This document shows positions 34,590-42,555 of a DNA stretch of 64,000 nt, one piece after another. Below the pieces are notes generated by a model. It made no database searches, was not told where the DNA came from, and worked only from the letters and a program-made list of their open reading frames with translations. Every line of letters begins with the position of its first letter. Position 1 is the first letter of the stretch. The position numbers and the translations under genes were made by a program. Source of the DNA: Streptomyces xylophagus (GTDB lineage Bacteria > Actinomycetota > Actinomycetes > Streptomycetales > Streptomycetaceae); assembly GCF_000716435.1 (NCBI RefSeq), contig NZ_JNWO01000004.1, forward strand, positions 186,001 to 250,000, read 5' to 3'.

Positions 34590-35494
34590 CCGGCCACCTC
34601 GTCTTTCGTGTCCGTCTCCTGGTAGTGACGGAGGAACAGCTCCTCCAGCGTCGGCGGCTTCGAGGTCAGAGAGCGCACGCCAGAGTCGCTCAATGACCGC
34701 AGGACGGCGTTGAGTTGGTCCGTCTCGACCTGGAGGTGGACGCGGTGACCTTGCACGTCGAGGTCGTGCACGCCGGGCAGGGACGCCAACCCGTTGGGCA
34801 GGCCGGTGAGTTCGGCGGTCACGCTGGTGCGGGTGAGGTGGCGCAGGTCGGACAGTGAACCGCTCTCCACCGTGCGGCCCTTGCGGATGATGCTCACTCG
34901 GTCGCACAACTCCTCGACCTCGCTGAGGATGTGGGAGGAGAGCAGGATCGTACGGCCCCGGTCGCGCTCCTCCTCCACGCAGCGCTGGAAGACCTCCTCC
35001 ATCAACGGGTCGAGGCCGGACGTCGGTTCGTCCAGGATCAGCAGGTCGACGTCCGAGGCGAACGCGGCGACGAGGGCGACCTTCTGGCGGTTGCCCTTGG
35101 AGTACGTGCGGCCTTTCTTCGTCGGGTCCAGCTCGAAGCGGTCGATCAGCTCGGCGCGGCGGGCCTTGTCGAGGCCGCCGCGCAACTTGCCGTAGAGATC
35201 GATGACTTCGCCCCCGGAGAGGTTGCGCCACAGCGTCACGTCGCCGGGGACGTAGGCGACCCGGCGGTGCAGTTCGACCGCGTCGGTCCATGGGTCGCGG
35301 CCCAGGAGCTGGGCGGCGCCCGAGTCGGCGTGCAGCAGGCCGAGCAGGACGCGGATCGTCGTGGACTTGCCGGAGCCGTTGGGGCCGAGAAAGCCGTGTA
35401 CCTCGCCGGTCTCGACGGCGAGGTCGAGGCCTGTGAGGGCATGCGTCTTGCCGAACGACTTGTGCAGGCCGGAGACGGTGATTGCCTTCGTCAT
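34586..35494 (-). CDS. ABC transporter ATP-binding protein (exporter type)
   Basis: This encodes 302 residues. Walker A is GPNGSGKST with Lys43, the signature is the degenerate YSKGNRQKV, Walker B is [13 protein letters not shown], and the switch His is in SSHILSE. A C-terminal domain of about 80 residues ends with [14 protein letters not shown], typical of drug-export ATPases of the DrrA/CcmA-like class. It overlaps the permease by ATGA. The start ATG at 35494 faces the divergent regulator across a 73-bp region with a palindrome. Confidence 0.95.
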   Translation of the reverse strand: MTKAITVSGLHKSFGKTHALTGLDLAVETGEVHGFLGPNGSGKSTTIRVLLGLLHADSGAAQLLGRDPWTDAVELHRRVAYVPGDVTLWRNLSGGEVIDLYGKLRGGLDKARRAELIDRFELDPTKKGRTYSKGNRQKVALVAAFASDVDLLILDEPTSGLDPLMEEVFQRCVEEERDRGRTILLSSHILSEVEELCDRVSIIRKGRTVESGSLSDLRHLTRTSVTAELTGLPNGLASLPGVHDLDVQGHRVHLQVETDQLNAVLRSLSDSGVRSLTSKPPTLEELFLRHYQETDTKDEVAG

Positions 35495-35514
35495 GGAGCC
35501 GAACGTACGCTTCT

Positions 35515-35530
35515 TTCAGAAATTTGTGAA
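35515..35530. promoter_or_regulatory. AT-rich palindrome between ABC ATPase and GbsR/MarR genes
   Basis: TTCAGAAATTTGTGAA matches its own reverse complement at 14 of 16 positions. It lies in the 73-bp divergent gap and is a probable operator for the regulator at 35568, controlling both directions. Confidence 0.65.
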
Positions 35531-35567
35531 GTTAAGGAAGCGTGTGAAGCGCGGGTAGGGTGAGTCC

Positions 35568-36065
35568 ATGACGGATACATCTGGTGCGCGGGACGCAGAG
35601 TCCGTGTCGAAGTTCGTCGAGTCCTTCGCGGCGCAGCTGGTCGAGGCCGGGATGCAGCGGATGCCGGCCCGGATCTTCGCCGCGCTGCTCTCCTCCGACG
35701 AGGGCGCGATGACCTCCGTCGAGCTGGGAGAACAGCTGCGGATCAGTCCGGCGGCGGTGTCCGGTGGGGTGCGGTACCTGGCGCAGCAGCACATGGTGTC
35801 GCGCGAGCGGGAACCGGGTTCGCGGCGCGAGCGGTACCGGGTTCAGGGCAACCAGTGGTACGAGGCGCTGACCAACCGCGAGGCCGTGCTCAAGCGGTGG
35901 GAGGCGGCTCTCAGCGAGGGGGTTGCGAGCCTCGGCGCGGAGACCCCGGCGGGGCGCCGTATGACCGAGACCCTCGCGTTCTTCGAGTTCGTCGACGGGG
36001 AGATCGTGGCGATGATGGAGCGGTGGCGGGTTCACCGTGAAACGCGCTTCGGTGGACTCACCTAA
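35568..36065 (+). CDS. GbsR/MarR-family transcriptional regulator
   Basis: This encodes 165 residues with a winged HTH at about 30-105: FVESFAAQLVEAGMQRMPAR, then IFAALLSSDEGAMTSVELGE and LRISPAAVSGGVRYLAQQHM. Wing residues are SREREPGSRRERYRV. It is divergent from the ABC exporter and probably represses it until a drug-like effector binds. The dispersed Streptomyces inverted repeat begins at the last base of its stop codon and probably terminates it. Confidence 0.92.
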   Translation: MTDTSGARDAESVSKFVESFAAQLVEAGMQRMPARIFAALLSSDEGAMTSVELGEQLRISPAAVSGGVRYLAQQHMVSREREPGSRRERYRVQGNQWYEALTNREAVLKRWEAALSEGVASLGAETPAGRRMTETLAFFEFVDGEIVAMMERWRVHRETRFGGLT

Positions 36066-36163
36066 GGGGCGCGGGGAACTGCGCGACCAGCCACAACGCT
36101 CCCGCAGATTCGTACTCGTCTGCAGGCCGGTGGTGGGCTGGTTGCGCAGTTCCCCGCGCCCCT
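36065..36163. terminator. Long inverted repeat, dispersed Streptomyces intergenic element
   Basis: Arms 36065-36092 and 36136-36163 (28 bp, one mismatch) contain GGGGCGCGGGGAACTGCGC, a sequence I know as a frequent element between convergent Streptomyces genes. It lies between the GbsR/MarR stop and the permease stop, and works as a bidirectional terminator. Confidence 0.85.
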
Positions 36164-36172
36164 AAAAGAACC

Positions 36173-37684
36173 TCAGCGCTCCTTGGTTTCTTCGAGCACC
36201 GTGCGGCCGAGCAAGGCATAGCGTTCAGGCGCCCGGCGCTTCAAGTACTGGGCGTAGCCGATGCCCGTTGCCGCGACCAGGGCTACCAGCCACGGGGTCG
36301 CCTTCAGGAGCAGGGAGTCGGACTCCGCGCCCGCCGCCACGCTCATGTTGGACACCAGGAGCAGCACCACCGCCAGCATCGCGATGCCGCCGAGCAGCGG
36401 AGCGGTGAACGTCTTGAACCAGTGCCGGCTCTCGGGGTGGTGGGTCCGGAAGTACGCCAGCACCGCGAACGAGCACACCGCCTGCACCACGAGGATCGCC
36501 ATCGTGCCGAGGATGGCCAGCAGGACGTACATCGCGTTGGCCGGGTCCTTGCTCGTGGCCCAGAACGCGACGATCAGGACGGCGCTGATCACGGTCTGGA
36601 CGAAGCCCGCGATGTGCGGGGAGCCGTGCTTGGCGTGGGTGCGGCCGATGGTGTTCTTGAGGGAGGGGAGGACGCCCTCGCGGCCCAGCGCGTACATGTA
36701 GCGGCTGGCGCAGTTGTGGAAGGCCATGCCGCAGGCGAGCGAGCCGGTGATCATCAGCCACTGCATGAGGTCGACCGCCCAGTGGCCGACGTAGTGCTCG
36801 GTGGGGTTGAAGAAGAGGGCGAGCGGGTTCGCCGAGGAGGCGACCTTGACGGCCTCCGTCTCGCCGTTGCCGATGATGGCCATCCAGGAGACGAAGACGT
36901 AGAAGACGCCGACGCCGAGGACCGAGATCATCGTCGCCTTGGGGATGATCTTCTTCGGGTCGCGGGACTCTTCGCCGTACATGGCCGTGGACTCGAAGCC
37001 GACCCAGGACCAGAAGGCGAAGAAGAGGCCGAGACCGGCGCTCGTCCCCTTGAACGCGTTGACCGGGTTGACCGGGCCGAAGGTGAAGCCGTGCGGGCCG
37101 CCGCCGTGCAGGGCGACCGAGATCGCCATCGCCGCGAGGACGGTCACCTCCGTCCCGAGGAGTACGACGAGCAGCTTCTCCGCGACCGAGACGCCGAACC
37201 ACGTGCCCGTCGCGTTGACGGCCAGCATCACGATCGCGCAGGCCCACCACGGGATGTCAAGTCCCGTCTGGTCCTTGAAGGTTCCGGTGGCGAAGACCGA
37301 GAAGATGCCGATCAGCGCCGGTTCGAACACGACGTACGCGAAGGTCGCGAGGAGGCCGGAGGCGAGTCCGACGGTGCGGCCGAGGCCGTAGGAGATGAAG
37401 CCGTAGAAGGCGCCCGTCGACGTGATGTGCTTGGCCATCGACGTGAAGCCGACGGAAAAGATTGCCAGGACGACCATTGCGACGAGGTAGCTCGCCGGGG
37501 CGCCTATGCCGTTGCCCGACGAGACCATGAACGGCACGTTGCCGGTCATCGCGGTGATCGGGGCGGCGGTCGCGACGGCCATGAAGACCACGCCCAGCAG
37601 GCCGATGGCGTTGGGCTTGAGCCGGTGAACGGCGCCGTCCTCGCTTGTGTTCGCCGCGGGGGCGACCCCTTCGTCCACTGCCAT
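36173..37684 (-). CDS. APC-family amino acid/amine permease, probable ethanolamine transporter
   Basis: This encodes 503 residues with twelve hydrophobic helices. APC superfamily landmarks are FMAVATAAPITAMTGNVP in TM1, GFYGFISYGLGR-like AFYGFISYGLGRTVGLASG, FFAFWSWVGFESTAMYGEES, and CASRYMYALGREGVLP. It is divergent from eutB-eutC across 171 bp, so ethanolamine import is the likely role, although related actinomycete permeases also carry other amines. GAGAGG lies before ATG 37684. The 3' end is separated from the GbsR gene by the long inverted repeat. Confidence 0.9.
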   Translation of the reverse strand: MAVDEGVAPAANTSEDGAVHRLKPNAIGLLGVVFMAVATAAPITAMTGNVPFMVSSGNGIGAPASYLVAMVVLAIFSVGFTSMAKHITSTGAFYGFISYGLGRTVGLASGLLATFAYVVFEPALIGIFSVFATGTFKDQTGLDIPWWACAIVMLAVNATGTWFGVSVAEKLLVVLLGTEVTVLAAMAISVALHGGGPHGFTFGPVNPVNAFKGTSAGLGLFFAFWSWVGFESTAMYGEESRDPKKIIPKATMISVLGVGVFYVFVSWMAIIGNGETEAVKVASSANPLALFFNPTEHYVGHWAVDLMQWLMITGSLACGMAFHNCASRYMYALGREGVLPSLKNTIGRTHAKHGSPHIAGFVQTVISAVLIVAFWATSKDPANAMYVLLAILGTMAILVVQAVCSFAVLAYFRTHHPESRHWFKTFTAPLLGGIAMLAVVLLLVSNMSVAAGAESDSLLLKATPWLVALVAATGIGYAQYLKRRAPERYALLGRTVLEETKER

Positions 37685-37806
37685 CGGATGGCCCCTCTCC
37701 TGCTGCTCTCGCTGCCGCTCGGCTGGTGTTTCGAAGCGGAACTCTGTAGGCCGAATGAGTCGGGAAAGGGTTTCGTCGCGTTAAATGTTTGTCAACCAGA
37801 CCTTTA

Positions 37807-37824
37807 GAAATCTGAGGAAATCTG
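37807..37824. promoter_or_regulatory. Direct repeat GAAATCTG in the permease-eutB gap
   Basis: GAAATCTG occurs at 37807-37814 and 37817-37824 (10-bp period), 32 bp before the eutB ATG, in an AT-rich pocket. It is a possible activator or repressor site. There is no recognisable cobalamin riboswitch. Confidence 0.4.
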
Positions 37825-37855
37825 GGGGCAACACGCGCCTCGTACGGTCACCGCC

Positions 37856-39244
37856 ATGAGTACGTACACCTCCACCCTCGGCGGCCGGCGCTACCGCTTC
37901 GGCTCCCTCGCGCGCCTGCTCGCCGCCGCGAGCCCCGAGCGCTCCGGCGACCGGCTGGCGGGGCTCACGGCCGAGAGTGCCCAGGAACGGGTGGCGGCGC
38001 GGTGGGCGCTGGCGGACGTACCGCTGACCGCGTTCCTCACCGAGCCGGTGATCCCGTACGAGACGGATGACGTGACCCGGTTGATCGTCGACACGCATGA
38101 CACGGGCGCGTTCGCGACGGTGGCCGGGCTGTCGGTGGGCGGGTTCCGGGAGTGGCTGCTGGCCGCGGACACGTCCCAACTGGCCGCCGTGGCAGCCGGG
38201 TTGACGCCCGAGATGGTCGCGGCGGTGTCGAAGCTGATGGGCAACGCGGACCTGGTCGCGGTCGCGCGGAAGGTGCGGGTGGTGACGGCGTTCCGGTCGA
38301 CGATCGGGCTGCCGGGCCGCCTCGCCACCCGCCTCCAGCCCAACCACCCCACCGACGACCCGGCGGGCGTGGCCGCGGCCCTGCTCGACGGGCTGCTGCT
38401 CGGTTCCGGCGACGCGGTGATCGGCATCAACCCGGCGACGGACAGCCCGAAGGCGGTACGGGACCTGCTGGAACTGCTGGACGGCGTGATCCAGCGCTAC
38501 GCCATCCCCACCCAGTCCTGCGTGCTGTCCCACGTCACGACGAGCATGGACCTGATGGCGGCCGGCGCTCCAGTGGACCTTGTCTTCCAGTCCATCGCGG
38601 GCACGCAGGCGGCGAACGCGTCCTTCGGCGTCACGCTGGGCCTGCTCGACGAGGCGTACGAGGCGGCGAAGGCGCTCGGCCGGGGCACGGTCGGCTCCAA
38701 CGTCATGTACTTCGAGACCGGCCAGGGCAGCGCACTGTCGGCGGACGCGCACCACGGCGTGGACCAGCAGACGGTGGAGGCACGGGCGTACGCGGTCGCC
38801 CGCCGCTACGACCCGCTCCTGGTCAACACGGTGGTGGGCTTCATAGGCCCGGAGTACCTCTACGACGGCCGCCAGATCCTCCGCGCCGCCCTGGAGGACC
38901 ACTTCTGCGGCAAGGTGCTCGGCCTGCCCATGGGCCTGGACATCTGCTACACCAACCACGCCGACGCGGACGACGACGACATCGCCACGATGCTCACCAT
39001 GCTCGGCGTGGCCGGCGCGTCCTTCGTGATCTGCACACCCGGCGGCGACGACATCATGCTCAACTACCAATCCGCCTCGTACCACGACGCGTTGTACCTC
39101 CGCGAGGTCCTCGGCCTGCGCCCGGCACCGGAGTTCGAGGCATGGCTCGACTCGATCGGCCTGCTGGGCGAGAGCGGCGAGATCAGGGACGTGTCCGGTA
39201 CGACCCACCCGTTGACGGCGATCGGAAGGGAACTGGCGGCATGA
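37856..39244 (+). CDS. eutB: Ethanolamine ammonia-lyase large subunit
   Basis: This encodes 462 residues, the alpha subunit of the adenosylcobalamin-dependent lyase that turns ethanolamine into acetaldehyde and ammonia. Conserved pieces include AARWALADVPL, NPATDSPKAV, CVLSHVTTSMDLM, FQSIAGTQAANASFG, MYFETGQGSALSADAHHG and ICYTNHADADDDD. The length is normal (about 455). No microcompartment or reactivase gene is nearby, so this is the short-form pathway; the acetaldehyde would be used by enzymes encoded elsewhere. The stop overlaps eutC by ATGA. Confidence 0.96.
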   Translation: MSTYTSTLGGRRYRFGSLARLLAAASPERSGDRLAGLTAESAQERVAARWALADVPLTAFLTEPVIPYETDDVTRLIVDTHDTGAFATVAGLSVGGFREWLLAADTSQLAAVAAGLTPEMVAAVSKLMGNADLVAVARKVRVVTAFRSTIGLPGRLATRLQPNHPTDDPAGVAAALLDGLLLGSGDAVIGINPATDSPKAVRDLLELLDGVIQRYAIPTQSCVLSHVTTSMDLMAAGAPVDLVFQSIAGTQAANASFGVTLGLLDEAYEAAKALGRGTVGSNVMYFETGQGSALSADAHHGVDQQTVEARAYAVARRYDPLLVNTVVGFIGPEYLYDGRQILRAALEDHFCGKVLGLPMGLDICYTNHADADDDDIATMLTMLGVAGASFVICTPGGDDIMLNYQSASYHDALYLREVLGLRPAPEFEAWLDSIGLLGESGEIRDVSGTTHPLTAIGRELAA

Positions 39245-39999
39245 CGACCAGTCAAGTGGCTTCGGTGGACCGGGACTTGTGGCCGTCCCTGCGCCGACAC
39301 ACCCAGGCGAGGATCGGCCTGGGCAGAGCGGGCACGGGCCTCCCGACCCACCACCGCCTGGAGTTGCAGGCAGCGCACGCGGCGGCACGGGACGCGGTCC
39401 ACTCCCCGTTCGCCCCGGACGTGGTGGCGGAGGCGCTGCGGGGAGAACCGACGATCCGGGTCCGCAGCGCGGCCCCCGACCGCCTCACCTACCTCCAACG
39501 CCCCGACCTGGGCCGCCGCCTGGAGCCAACCGACCGCGCGCACCTCCCGGTGGGTGACTGGGACGTCGTCTTCGTGGTCGCCGACGGCCTCTCCAGCCGA
39601 GCGGTGCACGAACACGCGGCGGCGATGGTCCGCGCGACGACGGCACTCCTCCCGCCGACCTGGCGAGTGGCCCCGGTCGTCCTCGCGGAACAGGCCCGCG
39701 TGGCCCTCGGCGACGACGTGGCCTCGGCGATGGGCGCGACGATGGTCGTGGTCTTCGTCGGCGAACGCCCCGGCATGTCGGCGGCGGACTCCCTGGGCGC
39801 ATACCTGACGTACCACCCGAAGCCGGGCGTGACGACGGACGCCGACAGGAACTGCCTGAGCAACATACGGCCGCCGTTGGGGCTGACGTACGAGGTGGCG
39901 GCGGGGAAGCTGGCGGGACTGATGGGCAGGGCAAGGGAGTTGGGGTCGACGGGCGTGGCGTTGAAGGACGAGTCGGACGCGCCGATGCTGGCGAACTAG
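39241..39999 (+). CDS. eutC: Ethanolamine ammonia-lyase small subunit
   Basis: This encodes 252 residues, the beta subunit that together with EutB holds adenosylcobalamin. Landmarks are RIGLGRAGTGLPT, HAAARDAVH, RPDLGRRL, VVADGLSSRAVHEHA, VGERPGMSAADSLGAYLTY and NCLSNIRPPLG. The ATG at 39241 overlaps the eutB stop by 4 bp; the open frame further upstream is a shadow of eutB. Length is slightly below that of the enteric enzyme, as usual in actinomycetes. Confidence 0.95.
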   Translation: MTTSQVASVDRDLWPSLRRHTQARIGLGRAGTGLPTHHRLELQAAHAAARDAVHSPFAPDVVAEALRGEPTIRVRSAAPDRLTYLQRPDLGRRLEPTDRAHLPVGDWDVVFVVADGLSSRAVHEHAAAMVRATTALLPPTWRVAPVVLAEQARVALGDDVASAMGATMVVVFVGERPGMSAADSLGAYLTYHPKPGVTTDADRNCLSNIRPPLGLTYEVAAGKLAGLMGRARELGSTGVALKDESDAPMLAN

Positions 40000-40009
40000 C
40001 CCAATCTCA

Positions 40010-40082
40010 GCCCCTCCGGCGTTTGAGGAGCGGGGGTTCGGGGGCTGGCCCCCGTGACGGGGTCGAAGGGGCGGCGCCCCTG
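40010..40082. terminator. Terminator region with Streptomyces CAGCCCCTCCGGCGTTTGAG element
   Basis: The dispersed element at about 40010-40029 is followed by hairpins 40039-40054 (CGGGGGC against GCCCCCG) and 40067-40081 (AGGGGCG against CGCCCCT). Together they separate eutC from the convergent gene at 40138. Confidence 0.6.
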
Positions 40083-40137
40083 GAGGATGGGACGGGTAGG
40101 GGCGGCGGGGGCGAGAAAATCCCCCCGCCCCCGGAGG

Positions 40138-41001
40138 TCACCCCACCGAAGGCAACGTAAGCCCCCAAGCCCCCTCCCGAACCACCCACGTCCGAGTCCG
40201 CACCGGCCCCGCCACCACCGCGTCCGCCCGGTACCGGAAGTCCGCCCCGGACACGGTGACCGTCCGTCCCCTCGCGTACAGCGGAGACGCCTCCGCCCCC
40301 ACCGACACCGGCCGTACCTCCACCTCGGCCAGCCCCGACGCCCCCGGCCGCACCGAAACGCCCTCCACCGGCTGGTCCAGATCGACCAACGTCACCCCGT
40401 CGACCTCGACCCGCAGCCGCGCAGGCCCGAACCGCGGCACACCCACGAGCGGTTCCCGTGACGGCCGGGCCGGCACCAGTGTCCGTACCAGTGACTGGCA
40501 CGTCCGCAGCCACGACGCGTGCCCGTTGCCGGCGGGCGAGGGCACAGCAGGCGAGGGGAGCGAAGGAATCCGCAACGCGCCCAGCACCACCCCGTCGCTG
40601 TCGTCCACCAAAAGATCCATCCGGTGTACGACCCCGTCGAGGACCGCGCGCGCGGCCGCCACCGCCCCCGTGGGCACCCCCAGCGCCCCCGCCAGCGACA
40701 GCGCACCCCCCACCGGCACCATCGACAGCGCACATCCGGCCAGCTCCCGCTGCCGGTGCAACAGGGACACCGCACGCATCAGGGCCCGGTCGTCGCCCAC
40801 CAGCACCGGCCGGCGCGAACCCCGCCGGGCCAGTACCCGGGCGAATTCCTCGGGCCCCTCCGGAAGGCACACCTTCGTCGCCGCACCCGCGCTGAGCACG
40901 TCTTTCGCGATGCGGACGGACTCCGCGTCGGCGCGCCGGGCGACCGGATCGATGACGACCAGCAGCTGATCGGAAGTCGCGAAAGTCGCCACCTCGGCCA
41001 T
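40138..41001 (-). CDS. Degenerate diacylglycerol-kinase-like protein
   Basis: This encodes 287 residues and follows the DAGK/sphingosine-kinase fold: LLVVIDPVARRADAESVRI at the N-terminus, a middle loop, and a C-terminal beta-domain ending VREGAWGLTLPSVG. The nucleotide-binding GGDGT loop is replaced by VGDDRAL, and the GTGNDFAR-type segment by GGALSLAGALG. It therefore probably lacks kinase activity or uses other residues. GAGGAAG precedes ATG 41001. It is divergent from purA, an arrangement I recall from other Streptomyces. A lipid-binding or regulatory role is a guess. Confidence 0.8.
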   Translation of the reverse strand: MAEVATFATSDQLLVVIDPVARRADAESVRIAKDVLSAGAATKVCLPEGPEEFARVLARRGSRRPVLVGDDRALMRAVSLLHRQRELAGCALSMVPVGGALSLAGALGVPTGAVAAARAVLDGVVHRMDLLVDDSDGVVLGALRIPSLPSPAVPSPAGNGHASWLRTCQSLVRTLVPARPSREPLVGVPRFGPARLRVEVDGVTLVDLDQPVEGVSVRPGASGLAEVEVRPVSVGAEASPLYARGRTVTVSGADFRYRADAVVAGPVRTRTWVVREGAWGLTLPSVG

Positions 41002-41034
41002 GCCTCGCTTCCTCGGGTAGCATCTTTGTGCAAG

Positions 41035-41062
41035 AGCCCCTTGCGCTATTGCGCCAGGGGCT
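41035..41062 (+). promoter_or_regulatory. Hairpin in the purA leader
   Basis: AGCCCCTTGCGC (41035-41046) pairs with 41051-41062 at 11 of 12 positions around TATT. A possible -10 box TAGCAT (41018-41023) lies just upstream, which would give purA a leader of about 160 nt containing this hairpin. It may act as an attenuator or simply stabilise the RNA. Confidence 0.45.
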
Positions 41063-41188
41063 TCGTCTATTCCGGGGCATCCGGTCCGACGGGTCGCGAC
41101 CGACGAGGGTCGCAGGTGTACGAGGCACACGCTGTGCCGCGTACGTCTCTGACCTTGGACATGCCCCGCCCGGAAGGGGTGTACGCGC

Positions 41189-42472
41189 GTGCCCGCACTT
41201 GTGCTGCTCGGTGCTCAGTGGGGTGACGAAGGCAAGGGAAAGGCGACGGACCTGCTAGGTGGGTCCGTCGACTATGTGGTGCGCTACCAGGGCGGCAACA
41301 ACGCCGGCCACACGGTAGTCGTGGGCGATCAGAAGTACGCCCTTCACCTGCTCCCTTCCGGGATCCTCACACCGGAGTGCACTCCGGTCATCGGCAACGG
41401 TGTCGTCGTCGACCCGTCGGTCCTGTTCTCCGAGCTGAACGGGCTGAACGAGCGCGGCGTCGACACGTCCAAGCTCCTGATCAGCGGTAACGCTCACATC
41501 ATCACGCCGTACAACGTGACGGTGGACAAGGTGACGGAACGCTTCCTCGGGAAGCGGAAGATCGGGACGACCGGCCGCGGCATCGGCCCGACCTACGCGG
41601 ACAAGATCAACCGCGTCGGCATCCGGGTCCAGGACCTCTACGACGAGTCGATCCTGACCCAGAAGGTCGAGGCGGCCCTCGACGTCAAGAACCAGATGCT
41701 CACCAAGCTCTACAACCGCCGCGCGATCGCGATCGAGCAGGTCGTCGAGGAGCTGCTGTCCTACGCGGACCGCCTCAAGCCGTACGTCGCCGACACCGTC
41801 CTCCTCCTCAACAAGGCGCTGGACGAGGACAAGGTGGTCCTCTTCGAGGGCGGCCAGGGCACGCTCCTGGACATCGACCACGGCACGTATCCCTTCGTGA
41901 CGTCGTCGAACCCGACCGCCGGCGGCGCCTGCACCGGCTCCGGTGTCGGCCCGACGAAGATCAGCCGGGTCATCGGCATCCTGAAGGCCTACACGACCCG
42001 TGTCGGCTCGGGCCCGTTCCCGACGGAGCTGTTCGACGCGGACGGCGAGGCGCTGCGCCGCATCGGCGGCGAACGGGGTGTCACCACCGGCCGTGACCGG
42101 CGCTGCGGCTGGTTCGACGCGGTCATCGCCCGCTATGCGACCCGCGTGAACGGCCTGACCGACTTCTTCCTCACCAAGCTCGACGTCCTCACCGGCTGGG
42201 AAGAGATCCCGGTCTGTGTGGCCTACGAGATCGACGGCAAGCGCGTCGAGGAACTCCCGTACTCGCAGACCGACTTCCACCACGCGAAGCCGATCTACGA
42301 GAACCTGCCCGGCTGGAGCGAGGACATCACGAAGGCCAAGACCTTCGCGGACCTCCCCAAGAACGCGCAGGCGTACGTGAAGGCGCTGGAGGAGATGTCG
42401 GGCGCCCCGATCTCGGCGATCGGTGTAGGCCCGGGTCGTACGGAGACGATCGAGATCAACTCGTTCATCTAG
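41189..42472 (+). CDS. purA: Adenylosuccinate synthetase
   Basis: This encodes 427 residues and joins IMP and aspartate using GTP, the first committed step to AMP. Catalytic features are WGDEGKGK with Asp13 and His41 in [40 protein letters not shown], and [12 protein letters not shown] near the C-terminal GTP site. The GTG start follows GGAAGGGG at 41172. The stop codon lies within a 22-bp tandem duplication (42466-42509), and a 12-bp hairpin terminator follows. Confidence 0.97.
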   Translation: MPALVLLGAQWGDEGKGKATDLLGGSVDYVVRYQGGNNAGHTVVVGDQKYALHLLPSGILTPECTPVIGNGVVVDPSVLFSELNGLNERGVDTSKLLISGNAHIITPYNVTVDKVTERFLGKRKIGTTGRGIGPTYADKINRVGIRVQDLYDESILTQKVEAALDVKNQMLTKLYNRRAIAIEQVVEELLSYADRLKPYVADTVLLLNKALDEDKVVLFEGGQGTLLDIDHGTYPFVTSSNPTAGGACTGSGVGPTKISRVIGILKAYTTRVGSGPFPTELFDADGEALRRIGGERGVTTGRDRRCGWFDAVIARYATRVNGLTDFFLTKLDVLTGWEEIPVCVAYEIDGKRVEELPYSQTDFHHAKPIYENLPGWSEDITKAKTFADLPKNAQAYVKALEEMSGAPISAIGVGPGRTETIEINSFI

Positions 42473-42509
42473 TACGTGCAGCAACAGCATCTAGTACGTG
42501 CAGCAACAG
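42466..42509 (+). repeat. Perfect 22-bp tandem duplication spanning the purA stop
   Basis: The unit CATCTAGTACGTGCAGCAAC plus AG occurs at 42466-42487 and 42488-42509 without mismatch. The first copy includes the last codon and the TAG stop of purA. Confidence 0.95.
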
Positions 42510-42536
42510 GAGGGGCGCCCGTCCGGGCGCCCCTCC
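42509..42536 (+). terminator. Hairpin terminator after purA
   Basis: A 12-bp stem (42509-42520 against 42525-42536) with loop GTCC begins 37 bp after the purA stop. It can also serve the convergent gene that ends at 42556. Confidence 0.85.
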
Positions 42537-42555
42537 CGCTGTATTGCTCTGCTGC

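Noticed and set aside
37685..37855. Possible cobalamin riboswitch before eutB
   Set aside because: No B12-box-like core or suitable stem arrangement is visible in the 171 bp.
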